Source: Poecilobothrus nobilitatus
Lineage: Eukaryota > Arthropoda > Insecta > Diptera > Dolichopodidae
Direction of reading: 5' to 3'
NCBI GenBank assembly: GCA_947095535.1
Contig: OX352773.1
Coordinates: 166,544,438 to 166,608,437, forward strand
Length of the DNA stretch: 64,000 nt
Shown: positions 32,280-45,729 of the stretch, in pieces
How positions within the stretch are numbered: the first letter of the stretch is position 1
Layout: each line of letters opens with the position of its first letter
Position numbers and translations under genes: made by a program
Notes under the pieces: model-generated
What the model was told of the DNA's origin: nothing
The model's database searches: none
The model's input: only the letters and a program-made list of their open reading frames with translations

Positions 32280-35080
32280 TTAACGAAATAAATAAATGAA
32301 TCTAATATAATTTAATAATCCATAACATTAATGTTGAAAAAATTCATTATCTATCTTCCTTAAAAAAAAAAAAAAAAAAAAACGGAAGTTCCTCAAATAA
32401 GGAAAATACTATATACATATATAAATATAAATTTTGCACAAGCATTTCAAGTATTTAATTAATATTAAAAATTTTCAGTATAAAAAGTTTGATGAATTGT
32501 TATAATACAAAAAGATGTCTTCCGATATTTCAACCATATTACCAATAATGAAACAATTAAATAAAAAGAAATTATCAACATTTGTATATTATTTTTTACC
32601 TATTATCGTTTTTATTTAATTTTTTTTTTTTTTTTTCTTGTCCATTATTTCTTTCTTTCCGGAATATATTATGTATGAAGTGTAGTACCATATATTTTTA
32701 GTCTATTATTCAATTTAACACTTCCGGAAACTCAAAAATTAAAATTCAATAAGCAACCTAAATTTCCATATACAAAATAGATTTTCTAATCATTTCATCT
32801 TACCATTATCTTCACAGGTTTTTTTTTTTTTTTGTTTTTGTTTAATATTAATTTTTATTTAGTATTCCCTTAACGAATTATTTAAATTTAATTATGAATG
32901 CAACAACAACATCATTTTATCATATTTTTATCTTTTAATTTATTTACATATTATATGCACCATATCTTTTATTATTTAACCATAGGTATATACAATTTTT
33001 TTTATTTAAATATATAATTAAATAATTTTTTTTTTTTTTTTTTAAATTATAATTAATATACCGATTATATCATATTATTTTTTTTTTTTTTTTGTTAATT
33101 TTTAATAAATTTGTATCTATTGTTAAATTGTATGCGATGATTTATTGTATATACTCATACATAGTATATGAGTTTAAGACTTTAAATGGTATTAAAACAA
33201 TTTTCAGACCATTAATTTTCTATATAATTTTTTTTAAAATTTATTTTATTCCTTTTTCTTTCTTGGTTAATTTTTCATAATTTTTATCTATTCTACTATT
33301 TATTTGTATTAAATTTTTAGTACATATTTGTTTGTTTTTATTTTTTTTTTTTTTTTTTTTTCCATTTCATTCATTTTAATCATCCCTCGTCTGATTAACA
33401 TAATATATATGTACAATATATCTATCGTTTGATTATGGAACATGTACTTCATTGTTTATTTTTGAATTTCCTCCTTTATCTTCTGTCGTCTAATGATCAT
33501 CTTACCAACAATAGAATGATAAACACGTAAAAAAAAAAAAAAAAAAAAAACAAGAAAATAAAAAAAAAAAGAAGCATTGCAATTATTATAACATACGACC
33601 TTGCACCGCAACATTTTGCGGCTTATTAACGCTATATTATGTTAATGTCAAGATTCATATTTTTTTTTTGTTTTGTTCTGTTTTAATTTTCCTTTTTTTT
33701 TCTTTTTTTAATTTTTATTTTATTTGATTCGCTACAAAAATTTTCACGGTTTTTCACGGATCTTTTCTTTTTTCAACTCATCAATTTTGTTTTTTTCAGC
33801 TAGACTATCACTATACTATATATTAAAGGTATAGAAAAGGTAAAACAGGTTAAAAAAAAAAAATTAAAAAAATAAAAAACAAAAACAAAAAAGAGAAAAG
33901 AATAATAAAATTATAAGTATAATATTGTATTTTATCTTTTTCTTTCATCATTGTACATATTTTGTTATGAATCGTGCAAAAATTTTTTTTGCAGTAGGAA
34001 CAAAAATACAAAAAAAAAAACAAACGCTTAAAATTACGTGTAATACGTTATGAGTCAATATAGACACTGAAGAGTGAAGATATATTATGTTCTATTGTTT
34101 CAAAAAAAAAAAAAAAAATAAGTTGAAAAATAATTTAGGAAACAAAAATAAAACAGAAGCATTTAAAGATGACAGTTTACAGATGATTGCAAAACTATTC
34201 AAATTTGAGTTTTTTTTTATTTTATTTTTACTTTGACAATAATGATTATGAACGCAGAACGACTTGTGCTCTTTAAAAAAAAATGATTAATTTATCATCT
34301 TTTCAAAAATTTATGTCACTTTTATTTTGTTTAACGAAATAAATTTTTACTTTTGTTTTTTTTTTCTTTTATTTTGTATTTTTCTTAAATGAAGTTCAAA
34401 AGTGTGAAATTATCGTAGTAGTTGCATTAAAATGAATTAAAGAAATATGTATAGAGTATAAGCCAAAAGCTGATTTAGGTGAACGAAAGAAAATGTCTTC
34501 AAAAGTTATGACAATTAATTACAATACAATAAAATATATTTTAATTTTTTTTTTCTTTTAACTTCAGAAATAACTTTGAATTGCATAATACTTGAAAATT
34601 GTTTTATTTTTTTGATTCATAGCCTCTCCTCTCATATTTTCGAAGAAAGCAAACTGATGTTAAATCGTATTATATTTGCAATGCAACATGGGGAGACGAG
34701 TTTTGTTAATAGAAACTTTTACTAATCAAAAGTGTCTACAAAATGCTATAATGATATCAACAATTCTTTTCATTGTGTTTTTGACAATTTTCATTTTGTT
34801 AGGGTAAATATAGGAATTATCAACATTCGTTATAAAAAGATGGACGAGCAATTTTTTATTAATTACTTTACTCTCTACAGCAACTTTCTATTTTAATCCC
34901 AAAAACTGGTTAAAAAGTCTTAAAAATTGACTTACGTTTCAAGCAAAGAAGAGAAGGATTTATTTAAAACACGAAAAGGGAAATACATTTAAGGATTTAC
35001 GTATAATTTTTTTTTTTAAATACAAAGTAAAAAATTAACATATCAAAGTGAAAAAAGGACAAATTACTGTTTTCCATTAT
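32280..35080. other. Poly(T)/poly(A)-dense AT-rich region, no exon seen
   Basis: At least a dozen homopolymer runs of 12-24 bases. A small hairpin, CCGCAA-CATT-TTGCGG, lies at 33606-33621. Small open frames (for example 33092-33280) consist of Phe, Ile, Tyr and Leu and reflect base composition. It could be a long intron or UTR, which the sequence does not decide. Confidence 0.5.
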
Positions 35081-35083
35081 AGG

Positions 35084-36144
35084 ACATATTTAGGATATAC
35101 TTCCGCAGAGGAATGATCATCGATTTAGATTACGTCATCATATACCGGTACTTTATATCGCCAAGTTTCCGAATATATATGCCATTAGTATCGATGCCGC
35201 CACCTAGTGACCAAAAAATGCATTACAAAATTTTCTAAACATTTGGTACTATTTTAATTAAACCGTTATATTTTTCCCGTTAGACAATAAATTAAAACCA
35301 TTTTCTACAATATTGTAGAGCATAATACTATCGTTAAAATACACCTTAATACTACACATTTCTGAGATATTGCAGTTCAAAATGGGAATTAAAAAAGAAA
35401 ATAATTCCAACTTTCAAAAAAAGATCACTATACATGTGAAATTTTCAAAGATACCCTATATTTATTATTATCCAGTTAGGGAGGATTATTATCCAGTTAA
35501 GAAACTCTTCACACCCTTTTCAATAGTATACAATAAGTATGGTATATATTGGCAAATAGCCCCACCGGAAGATACAAATGCGAAACTGAAACAACAATTT
35601 TAATAAAAAAAAACATTTTGATACTTTATTTTCTCATACATTTATTTTGCCTTTTTGTTTTCTTGTTGGAATATGTACGAGTATATAGAAATGTAATTGG
35701 GATGCACTTTAGAGTTGGATACAATATCAAGTTGAGTTTTGATAATTTGTTTAGTGGGAGTTTGGGGGTGGAAACCCCCACAATTTTAAAAGTTTTGTTA
35801 TTGAAATATGTATGTAAAAATATAATTTGGAAGGACTTTAGAGTTGGCTACAAAATCAGAATTATCCATTTTTTCCAGAATATTTATTTATATATGAATA
35901 TACCAGATTCTGAATCAGCAGGGATTTTATAGTTGGTTTAAAATTGTGATAGCAAATAAGCTTGCTGATATTGCAGTAATTAAGAATATTAAGAACATTT
36001 TGTAATGCATTTTTCGGCCACTAAATGGCGGCATCGGTACTAATGGCATATATATTCGGAAACTTGCAGATATTAAGTAGCGTTATATGATGACGTCATC
36101 TAAATCGATAATCAACCCTTTGCGGAAATATATTCCATATTTGT
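35084..36144. mobile_element. 1.06-kb non-autonomous TIR transposon with ~145-bp inverted ends
   Basis: The left arm 35084-35227 and right arm 36001-36144 are inverted copies of equal length, about 85% alike. They share CCGAATATATATGCCATTAG, GATGCCGCCA and ATCGATTTAGAT, and similarity fades over a further 15-20 bases inside. The core holds R1-type tandem units (35700-35945) and a 21-bp direct duplication at 35461-35505. The two open frames inside (35370-35603, 35549-35932) have no transposase motif. AGG flanks both ends and may be a 3-bp target duplication. Superfamily is uncertain. Confidence 0.85.
35461..35505 (+). repeat. 21-bp tandem duplication inside the TIR element
   Basis: TTATTATCCAGTTAGGGAGG and TTATTATCCAGTTAAGAAAC lie head to tail. 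Confidence 0.85.
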
Positions 36145-36149
36145 AGGCA

Positions 36150-38175
36150 ATTCTCTATAATCTTTATCATATATGGCAGAAGTTCCGGAAGTCTTTATCG
36201 TCGTACCTCGTAATACTTAAGAATACTTTTAAATACTTTCGAGTTTCTTTCTCTTTTAAAAATTTCTCTTAACTAATTTCTCCTAAGTAGGTAAGTTTCA
36301 ATTATTTTAATATTATGCATTATATGGTAAGACCGAATTTTTTTATTAATATAGCCGAACTTGTTTTTATTTGAAAACTTTTGATACCTGATTTTAAATA
36401 ATTATAATTAAATTATTAAATCACACAATTCTAAATAGCAATATGGCTTCTCTTTAATCATAATTTAAAATTTAAAGAACTTTACTATTTTTCTTCTTCA
36501 ATTACAATGTTTTTTAATTTTTTTAATTTTACTGTCATGTTAATGCAAATATTAATAAATATCATAAAAAATTTTTTCTTATTTACTTTTACTTTCATTT
36601 ATTGTAAGGCTTACTGAAATTTAATAATAATAAAAAAAAAAAACAGAGGCAAAAGTAGAAAAAGCGTTAAAACTAAACAAATAAACGGAAGAAACTAAAT
36701 AACACATACATTGAATAACGATCGCGTTATTATTATCATGTACATCATTACTCTGTACATCATCACCGCATTCTTGCCAATTAAATAACTAACTATTTGT
36801 GTGGTTTTTTTAGTGCGACATTCATATTGTTAAAGTAACTATAAGTATAAATCAAAAAAAAAAAAAAAAGTTGTAAGTAATCTGAAATTCCACAGATAAT
36901 ATAAAAATAGAAAACTTTTCGGTTTACAAAAATAGAAAACTACTTGTATATATACAAAAATAACATGAAATCCGATAAAGAAGTTATCAACTTCTTAATA
37001 AGTCCCTTAGATTTATCAGTTTTATAATCTACAAATTTAGAAAAAGTCATCCCTTTGTTTTCTTTTTAACAAGCAGTACTTATTTAAGAATGTTGTTTAA
37101 CACTTTTATTCTTGAACCTCTATCAGATGACAATATAGCATATAATGTATCCTATAGTTAACATAATTAATGTTAAATGATTTTACACCTGTTTTTTTCT
37201 ACCTGTATTATATCATAACCTGTATAAAGATGGACACAAATTGTGTTAATGAGTTGCCATGTGTATATATAACCACAAATCGAATGAATGAAAGAAAAAT
37301 ACTAAAACACTATGTACAAAAAGGGGAAAAAAAATACTGTTTTTCTATTTTACAACGGAATCATAAATAATAATAACGGTAATTATGGTATTTAATTAGT
37401 TTTATTATTGTTTTATTCACTTGTTATTATAACTATTATGATTTCTTTACGTGTGTCTGTATTTACTGTTTTCAGTTTTTTTATTTTGTTTGATTTTATT
37501 TTTCTTTTTTTTTTTTTTTTTGTGTAAAAAAATATTATCGTTACGTACTTGACGTGTTTATTTTGGTTTTTTAATTCCCTTTTCCCAGTTTTATAATGTA
37601 TTAAGATGTAAGTGGCAGGTGATGCGACTTAAAACATTCAGAAGGTTCGTGTTGCAGGAAGAAGAAATATTTTATAAAAATTCATGAAAATTTGTATGAA
37701 AAAAATATATTCATCGGATGCGGATGTTACGTAAAATTAAAATTTTTTTTGTTTAATTTTTATCTATTTTTTTTTTTTATATTCTTCATTTATTTTCCAT
37801 TTCATTACTACTTTTGTTTCTGTTTTGTTTTTTTTTTTTGTGTTTTGCAGATTCTTCTGCTTTGTTTTTTAGTTAAGTTTTACTACATAAAAATAGCACC
37901 TTTATGCACTATGTATTATTAATGCCATTAATAGGAAAATAGAATTGTGCTAAATTTTTTAAATCATGCTAAATTTAGCATAGTTATGCTAGAATTTAGC
38001 CATTCTTTAATAAAAGTAAATTAAAAAAGAAATTAGCTTGTTTGATATTAGCAATCGATTTGAATACATAATACATATTAGATGATATTTTTATAAACTT
38101 GTCAATGCTAAGTGAATATATATACATAACATTAATTAATTATTTAGTAATTTAGAAGGCCTATTGCAACACTAT
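36150..38175. other. AT-rich DNA, no gene seen
   Basis: It contains a small hairpin TAACG-ATCG-CGTTA near 36716 followed by two TGTACATCAT words. A less AT-rich patch at 37605-37740 has no convincing frame. The open frame at 37692-37922 is Phe-rich low complexity. Confidence 0.45.
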
Positions 38176-38279
38176 CCTTCGCAACACTGAAAAAGGAATT
38201 AACTATACCTTAACCAATTTAACTAATAATTTTAACTAATAAAGTTATATTAGATATAAAATTACGTGTATTCAATTTT

Positions 38280-38940
38280 TTTATACTCATTTCAGTGTAG
38301 TTTAGATGGTATAAAAATTAGTTATTATCTTTGTGACACTTTAAAAAAGTCGAGCTATATAAATGTCAAAGTATACATAATATATTATATTCTTGCTCAG
38401 AATCGAATTCTGAGTCAATTTAAGCATGAACGTCCATACCTACGTCAGCACGATAACTCAAAAAATAAAAAAGCTGCGATTTTGAAATTGGGTAAAATTG
38501 TTAGTTTCCCTATTTATATTGAGCGCATGTTCGACCGGCGCGTTCGAATATAGCTACTATATAATTAATTTTTTATATAAGCATAATTGCATAATTTATG
38601 TTCTAATACCTTTGTACTTAATAAAGCTATTAGACATCTGAAATTTTCTAGAAAGTGTTCAAATTTTACCGCAGTAACTTCTAAAAAGTTTTGTTGAACT
38701 AGGGCTTCAGTACAACAAGTTCAGACAGATCAATACATGTTATCTCTTGGAACTTAACTAAGCTATAAGCTATAAATTTTGCGAATTTCGTTGAACATGT
38801 AAAATTTTCTAAAATTATTTTCTAAGATTAAATTTTATAGAAATAGCATAAATTATATTTTTGCGGCTATCCTAGATTTGAAATTCATATCATTCATATA
38901 TGTGTTAATTTAAATATTTAGCATTAAAACACTAATAAAT
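38280..38940 (+). repeat. Dispersed repeat R3, copy 4
   Basis: TTGTGACACTTTAAAAAAGT, then TATATTCTTGCTCAGAATCG, GAGTCAATTTAAGCATGAAC, CACGATAACTCAAAAAATAA, GATTTTGAAATTGGGTAAAA, two ACATCTGAAATTTTCTAGAA / GTAAAATTTTCTAAAATTAT blocks and a GCGGCTATCCTAGATTTGAA end match the other copies in order. The 95-codon frame at 38266-38553 lies in this repeat and is not a gene. Confidence 0.75.
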
Positions 38941-38944
38941 AATT

Positions 38945-41045
38945 TAATGGATATTCATATATTATTAGTACTAAGAGTAATTGAGTAGAATATAGCAGAT
39001 TAGTACAATTGAAAAGACAAATTAATCTTAAAGTCATATACAAGCCATATATACTTTAAAACAACTGAAGAACATAAAAAAATAATGTATCTGAAATGGA
39101 ATAATGTGCCTCTCAACAAAATATAAAAGATTAAAAGCAAGATTTGTGTTTTGTTCATTGTTCTCAAAAAGAAAATAATTTTTATCTTGTTTACAATGTG
39201 ACAACTCTAAATACGATAACTATGAAAACAACATGAATACAAGATATGGGCCGCAATTTCATTGTTTTTAGTTTTTTCTTGCTTTCTCTCTATAAAAAAA
39301 AAAGACATCTCTTTCATGTTTTTTATTATTGTAATTATAATTATTGGATTATTTCATTATCAAAAAGAAAAACAAAATTACAGGTACAAAAATGTAATTT
39401 TTTTTTTAAATATTCATCTATCTGCTGCTGTGTACTTTTTAGCAAATTAACACAGTTATGACACAAAATAAAACGAAAAAAAAAATTTGAGTTGTTTTTA
39501 AAAATTCCTTTTATTTTTGTTTTTTTTTTTGGTTTTGATTGTTCGTATAATTTCATTCACTCTGTACGTGCGTCTTAAGATTAAGATCTGTATGTCAAGT
39601 TACTATTAAAAGTAATAATAGTGTTTTTTTATTTTTTTTTTTTTTTTGTTAATTTTATATTATCCAGATATTATACGGTTAAATTAGGCAATTATAATAA
39701 TTTAAATGTTTAAATTTTATATATACCGTTATTTTTAAAATTTTTTTTTTTTCATTTTATTCAATTCCGAATAGTCAATTAATGGTTTAAAAATTGATTT
39801 TTCATTATGATTTTTATCTTATTTATCATCAATTCATGATCAATACAAAATGATTGTCGGCATTTTCCAATTACAAAAAAAAAAAAAAAACAAAACAGTG
39901 CTAGACAAAAAAGAAAAAGAAAGAAAGAAAAAAAAATGCAGAAAATAATCAAACAAAAACTTTAATATTCATAATTTCCAAATGAAAGAAGCGCATAAAA
40001 AAAAAAAAATTAAATTATAATGGATTAAAGAGTAAAAGAAAAAAGACAGGTAACCTCCAATCCAATATAGTTGTGAATAAAAACAGTAACACAACAAGTG
40101 TTAATTTTTTAAATGAATTGGCTTTCATGTTAATTATGTACAGTGATTTTGTAATAAAAAAATAAAAAAAACAAAAACAAAAAAATTATTTAATCTTTTG
40201 TTTTGTAAATTAAATGAACTATTAAGAAATAAATTATGTATGTATATATTATAATATTATCTATATATGTATTGTATAAATAAGCAAAAAAAAAAATCTT
40301 TATGGTACATAATCTTAATTTTAAATTGATGTCGTTATTATGATTATTATTATTATTATTATTACTTTGACGACTTAAATTGATGTCTCAATCCTTAATT
40401 TTAAAGTCAGACTACAAGAAAAACTAGAGAAATGATTAATCAGTAAGAAAAAGGTTTGATTGACTTGATTAAGTTGATTTTGAAAGGTATACAGGGTTCA
40501 TTAATTTAATATTTTTTTTTTTTTTTAATTTTTTCAATTAATATTATTATTAACACATAATTATATTATTTAAAATGGATGTGATATGCTTAGTTTATAA
40601 TGTTTTTTAATTAAATGAAAATAAAAATTGCACACTCCATCAGATAATATGTTCTAATATAATTATTAGGTTATAAAAAAGGAAAATTATTAATTAAAAA
40701 TGTAATAGCAATGGTAATAAACTAAATGTAATTAAAAGTTATTCTATAGGGGGAAAAAAAAAAATAATTTAAATCAAATAAACGTGTTATTTTTCTATTG
40801 TTAAATCATAACGTACAGGTATTTTTCTAGCAGCCTTTCCAAGTAACAATTGAAATGTCAGATAGCCTTATGCATGTTTTATAAATGTTTTATAATGACT
40901 TATATTCTGCCAAATTAATTTATGAAGATTCTTTAGTTTACCTAATGGTTTTAAGATTAAAAATTTCAAGAGACACTTCCTTCAGTTTTAAGAGAACTCT
41001 ATTTAATAAGAAAAAGTATTAATTAAGCATGTTAAATTATAATGG
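38945..41045. other. AT-rich DNA, no gene seen
   Basis: Homopolymer runs, one short ATT/TTA microsatellite near 40340-40366, and no recognisable frame or repeat. Confidence 0.5.
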
Positions 41046-41054
41046 GAAACCTTT

Positions 41055-41275
41055 AACTTTCTTCTTTCAAAATTTTAAAGTTCTATCTAAAATCGTTGAG
41101 GAGATAATGAAGGAAGCAAAATCTTGCAAAATTTTATTTTTTACATAACGGTAAATTTAAATATTAAATTCCTAAAAATTGTATAATTTTTATAATAAGT
41201 TATAAAAGTCGAAAGAAAGATTCCTATCGTTTGGTATTTTAAAAAAAAATATTAAACACAACCTACCTACCTTTA
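41055..41275 (+). repeat. Dispersed repeat R2, copy 1
   Basis: CTTCTTTCAAAATTTTAAAG, then GAGATAATGAAGGAAGCAAA, ACATAACGGTAAATTTAAAT and ATATTAAATTCCTAAAAATT align with 56540-56935. It is non-coding. Confidence 0.75.
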
Positions 41276-41284
41276 AAAATAGGG

Positions 41285-41445
41285 CTTTTACAAACTTTGA
41301 GGGACTGTAGCTCTATATTATACCATTAATTTAAAATCAAAGTTTTAATAATTTGTTTAGCAGAGTTGTGGGAGTAAAGGGCCCCACCATTTAAATGTTT
41401 TTTTTGTTAAAATAGATACCAATACTTTAGTTTTGTTAAAAAGTA
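41285..41445 (+). repeat. Dispersed repeat R1, partial copy fused to R2
   Basis: AACTTTGAGGGACTGTAGC is followed by AAAATCAAAGTTTTAATAAT and TTGTTTAGCAGAGTTGTGGG, the R1 middle. It directly follows R2 copy 1, so the two may be parts of one composite element. Confidence 0.55.
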
Positions 41446-42524
41446 TTTGACATATTCTTTTAAATTTTGTATGTACAAAGGTTGCATTAACATTATAAAA
41501 ATGTTTATTTAGGCATTGTTTATACAAACAAATGACATCCGGTCAAATGAAATATAGTCATGTTCTAGAAACCCTACTAATATACATAATGATCAGAAAA
41601 TAGGTGATTGTTCAAAATTCTTTTTCCAGTTTGTCTTTCTATTTTAATTTAGATTTAATGTTTCCCATCATTTTACTTAAAATATTTGTACAAGAAGTTA
41701 AAATATTTTCGAATCACCCATTATTTTTTTTCATTTTCGGACACCTTAAAAATAAATTAAAATTTCTGAAATATTTCTGAACTATTTAAATAACTTCAAC
41801 ATATTGACAAAAAATTAGGAACAAAAAATTACAATGGTTAATTCTCATTAAAAAGAGTGTATTGTATTTCTTTATTATGACCCCATTGTCAGTTTTTATT
41901 TTTTTTAGTTGATATTTTCTTAAAGAATGTCAATATCAATAAATTTCAAATTATAATCAAATCAATTTAATTTACTTTTATCAACTTTTAATCTATTAAT
42001 TAAAGAATTGGTAGAACAAAAACAAACCAAAAATTTAAATAAAAGATTTTTTTTAGATCACTTTCACTTCTCTTCACTTTTTTTTATGGAAATTCCATCT
42101 CAAAAACAAGTAATCTTCTAAAATAGAAGAGGAAATTTATTATTTTTTATAAAAAAGAAAAAAACAACTATTTAATTAAAGTTTTATTCAAATCCATTAT
42201 TGGGCATTAAACCATAAAAATGGTTTAAAATACCAAAAAAAAAAAAAAAATTAACCTAAATAAGACCTATCATATTAAATTATTTTTTATAGAAAATTTA
42301 TAAATTTAATTAATTACTTAAAATAGTAAAGCATTACAAATATTAGAATACCATAAAAAGAATTTAAAATTTAAAAATATTATTTTTGTGACATTTTAAA
42401 AAAAAATTTGAAAAATTAGTTTTCTTGTTTAACTGAGCACAGGAATGCATTTATCTGTTTACAAAACTTTTACATAATTTGAGATAAAGATATTAAATTT
42501 CACACTCATCTTCCAATCAGACTC

Positions 42525-43245
42525 AGATTCCTATACAAAAAAAATATTCATAAAATAGAGTAAGTGCTTCAATAACACGTCGATGACCTAGTTAAGTCAA
42601 AGTTGAGGTAACAATGAGATCGTTTACTAAATGAATTGCTCTGTTTTGCACTTTGTCGAGGTATGTTGTGGGACTTCTGTCCAAATATGCGCATTATACT
42701 CCTTATGAAGAATTTATAGATAGTAAACAAATCTTAAAAATTAAATCAAATACATAGTAAACAAAACAAGAGGAAAATAAGACAAGAAGCCTAAATAAAT
42801 TCCTTAGCTATCCCAAAAACATGGTTTGTCCCCTTCCAGTTCAATTTTTGGTTTATCTTAATGCGCAGAATGTTCATACTTTCTGCATGGTGGAAGGTCG
42901 CCTTTTGAAATGTGAGGTTAGGTATTGTAGTATTTGTTTTACGTATAGGTAAAGTTTCATGAGACCAAATAAGTATAAAAGAAATAAACACTAAACTTTA
43001 AATAAAATATTAAATTAAAAATATCCCCCTAAAAAGAGATTAAACAGGACTGTGTTTTGGAGGTGTTAAAAAAATCAACTCTGTTGATTTTACCCCAATA
43101 TGAATTTTTTTTAAAATAATTATTGACTGGATTATTGATTTCGTAAGTAGCAACAAGAGTGTAATCGTCTTCAAAACTATGGATAGGATTGGAAGTAGAA
43201 AGGAGTCGATCGTTAATAAAAATCAGAAATAGCGTGAGGAGAAAA
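42525..43245 (-). pseudogene. LINE reverse-transcriptase remnant
   Basis: On the minus strand, in several frames: LFLIFINDR-like start, then NPIHSFEDDYTLVATYEINN near 43155-43195, where the RT catalytic F/YADD reads FEDD. KINRVDFFNTSKTQSCLIS follows, then a frame from 42991 with NLTFQKATFHHAESMNILRI and KLNWKGTNHVFGIAKEFI. Further on come YNAHIWTEVPQHT, DKVQNRAIHLVND and LGHRRVIEALTLFYEYF. This is the order palm, thumb and C-terminal region in Jockey/CR1-type LINEs (compare the usual LEHRR...LSLFYRY). At least four frame shifts and stops make it non-functional. Confidence 0.75.
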
Positions 43246-43249
43246 TAGA

Positions 43250-44380
43250 TCTCTTAGACACAACAGCATTCATTAAAAATTTGTCAGATAAAATTGACTT
43301 TTGACTACGACTACCACTTCTACATAAAAAAAATTACAAAATACAAATTTTGACGTCAAAATAATTACAGTTCTCGGATTTCTTTTTTTTTGGGAAATGT
43401 GCGCCTTTAAAAATATTTTAGTTGCATACTCACTAACTACTGCCATGCTTTTTTTTTTTTTTTTATTTAATTTGTAATTTATTTCAAACACTTTTGCACT
43501 TTTTCCACCATTTTGATTTTTTACACCATTCCGGGAACGATAAATTATAATTTCCTAATTAATAATACCATTTTTTCATTCTCTTTTATGTATTTCTCTT
43601 TCTTTCTTAGGCTAACTTTATTTGAATTTTTTTTTTTTTACATATTTCTTAATTATTTTAATTTTAGAAAATTATTAAACCTCATTTTTATAATTTCCTT
43701 TTTTGTTATTCTTGTTAACCATATACTTATTGAAGTATTTAAAAAGTACAAAAAAAAAAATAAAACAAATTTCCATAATCGATCATCAATTTTATATATT
43801 TCTACAAAATTTGATCAAAACTCATCAAATTTAACTAACAAACATTATATTTATTTTATTATTCATATTAATTTTGAAAGCATATTTAGAAAGTCTAATA
43901 ATAATTGAGAAGGGCAGAAGTTCATCGTTTTAACCATTAGTCATTACTCATTATACATTAATATTTTCTTTACAAAAATTAAAAATAAAATTAACTCATT
44001 TAACTAATTTTGCGGTTATAGATTTTAAGGTTATATTTTATGCCACTTCCAGCAGCTAACACGAGCACAATTTATATTGAGGGAAATTTTATATTTACAT
44101 TGTCCTAATCCTAACACAACACTAACACAAAAATTAAAAAAAAAAAAAAACAAGGCAGTATGCAAAACTAAAAGTTTTAAAAGGCGTATATTTTCAAAAA
44201 TAACCCAATCTAAGCCAAAAACAAGAAAAGCAGTTAACATATTTATAAAAGTATAATATTGGAGTATAATTTCCACTGGTGTCCAAGTTAGAGATTTCTA
44301 AAATTTGAAAATTTTCGATTTTTTACACCTAATAGCCCTTAATAGGGGAAAGTACAACATTTGTTTCTGAATAAACTAAT
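43250..44380. other. AT-rich DNA, no gene seen
   Basis: The plus-strand frame 43513-43908 (131 codons) codes only Phe/Ile/Leu/Asn-rich sequence without a domain and fits base composition. A shorter minus-strand frame at 44031-44276 is similar. Confidence 0.5.
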
Positions 44381-44384
44381 GTTC

Positions 44385-44735
44385 TTCTTTTCTTCCACTA
44401 AAAATTGCAGGATTCTGACTAATAGTATTCTGGCGATTCCGCGGCCAAAATGTTGCATAGCGGTAAATTTAAATACAAATATGTACCAGAAAATTAGAAA
44501 CATTAAAAAATTTCATATATATTGACATTAGACGCATTTAGATTGAAAAAAATTTCATAATATGTTTATGGGAAAATGGGGGTTTTTCCAATTTTGAGGG
44601 GTTGTAGTTTGCTAACTGGTGGCGCTACATAAAAGAGTTCTTCTACGAAATTATTTTTTTAATGACAACTAAACAGCTTCATTTTAAACATTCTTTAAAT
44701 TTTGTGAACAGACAGACAAATGGATAGGGTTAACA
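44385..44735 (+). repeat. Dispersed repeat R2, copy 2
   Basis: GCATAGCGGTAAATTTAAAT, GAGGGGTTGTAGTTTGCTAA, GGCGCTACATAAAAGAGTTC and a final ACAGACAGACAAATGG. The end matches the CAGACGGACGGACAGACAGA end of copy 3. GTTGTAGTTTGC plus GGCGCTACATAAAAG is a style met in short insect transposons. Confidence 0.65.
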
Positions 44736-45204
44736 AATTAAAAAAAAAAAAAATTTATGAAAATGTGCTAAAAACTAAATTTTGTAAAACGACAGATAAA
44801 GATATTAAATATTTAAATTGTTTAACAAAACGATACACCAATCTTTAATGCAACGCAAATACAGACATTTATGGTAATAATAATAGGTACAATAATTTAA
44901 AATAAATGCTAATTCGTAATTTTATGACAAGAAAAAAAAAAGAGTATTATAATTTAGCTTTTACTAATAGATACTAACATTTTAATGTTTACCCTTAGGA
45001 ACAACACTTGTTCCCAAACAAAAACTAAAATTCAAAGAACACAAATAAAGTACAAAGTAGATTTACGCTATATATCTATTGAACACATATATGGTTTATT
45101 ATATAAATAGAGATTTCAGTGTTAGGATTTCACAAAAGACTAACCTATAAGAATTTAAACACCTAGATTTTATCACCTTAACATATATAATTTTTTAAAT
45201 ATGT

Positions 45205-45726
45205 TATTTTGATGATAATCCACAAGCCATTAACGAAACACCATTACATCCAGACAAAGTCACCGTTTTGTCCGATTTATGGGCGGGTGGAATCGTTGGT
45301 CCATATGTCTTCAAAAATAATGATAGTCAACGTTACCGTCAACAGTAAGCGGTACAGAGACATGATTATGAGCTTGTTCTTGCCTCAATTGGAAGGCATT
45401 AATGTTGCAGACATGTGGCTTCATCAGGACGGCGCCACATGCCACACAGCTCTCAATACAATTAATTTACTAATAGAAACATTTCACGAACGATTAATTT
45501 CACGAAATGGACCTATTCACCTCATTCGTGCGGTTTGACGCCATTAGGTTATTTTCTCTAGGGATATGTAAAATCGCATGTCTACGCCAATAAACCAGAA
45601 ACAATTGAGCACTTAGCAGCCAACATTCAAAGTGTTATTGCCAAAATACAGGCTGATTTACTGCGAAAATTTGACCTCCAGATTACGCCATGTAAACACC
45701 AGCCCAAAATCATATTCAAAAATTAA
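45205..45726 (+). pseudogene. Broken mariner/Tc1-type transposase remnant
   Basis: Three reading segments follow one another. First comes DDNPQAINETPLHPDKVTV with LWAGGIVGPYVFKN (45211-45325). After a frame shift, NVTVNSKRYRDMI through MWLHQDGATCHTALNTINLL to SRNGPIHL follows (45329-45525). After a second shift comes CGLTPLGYFL, a TAG, then GYVKSHVYANKPETIEHL and a final PKIIFKN with stop at 45726. The order matches insect mariner-superfamily transposases, where QDGAT carries the second catalytic Asp and CDLTPLDYF the third. Here the third Asp reads Gly. The DNA-binding N-terminus is missing and no inverted ends were seen. The frame opening at 45209 is only the middle of this relic. Confidence 0.85.
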
Positions 45727-45729
45727 TGT

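Noticed and set aside
38266..38553. 95-codon plus-strand frame
   Set aside because: Lies entirely within dispersed repeat R3; the other R3 copies do not keep the frame.
43513..43908. 131-codon plus-strand frame
   Set aside because: Phe/Ile/Leu/Asn-rich throughout with no domain, splice context or conserved word. Expected from T-rich DNA.
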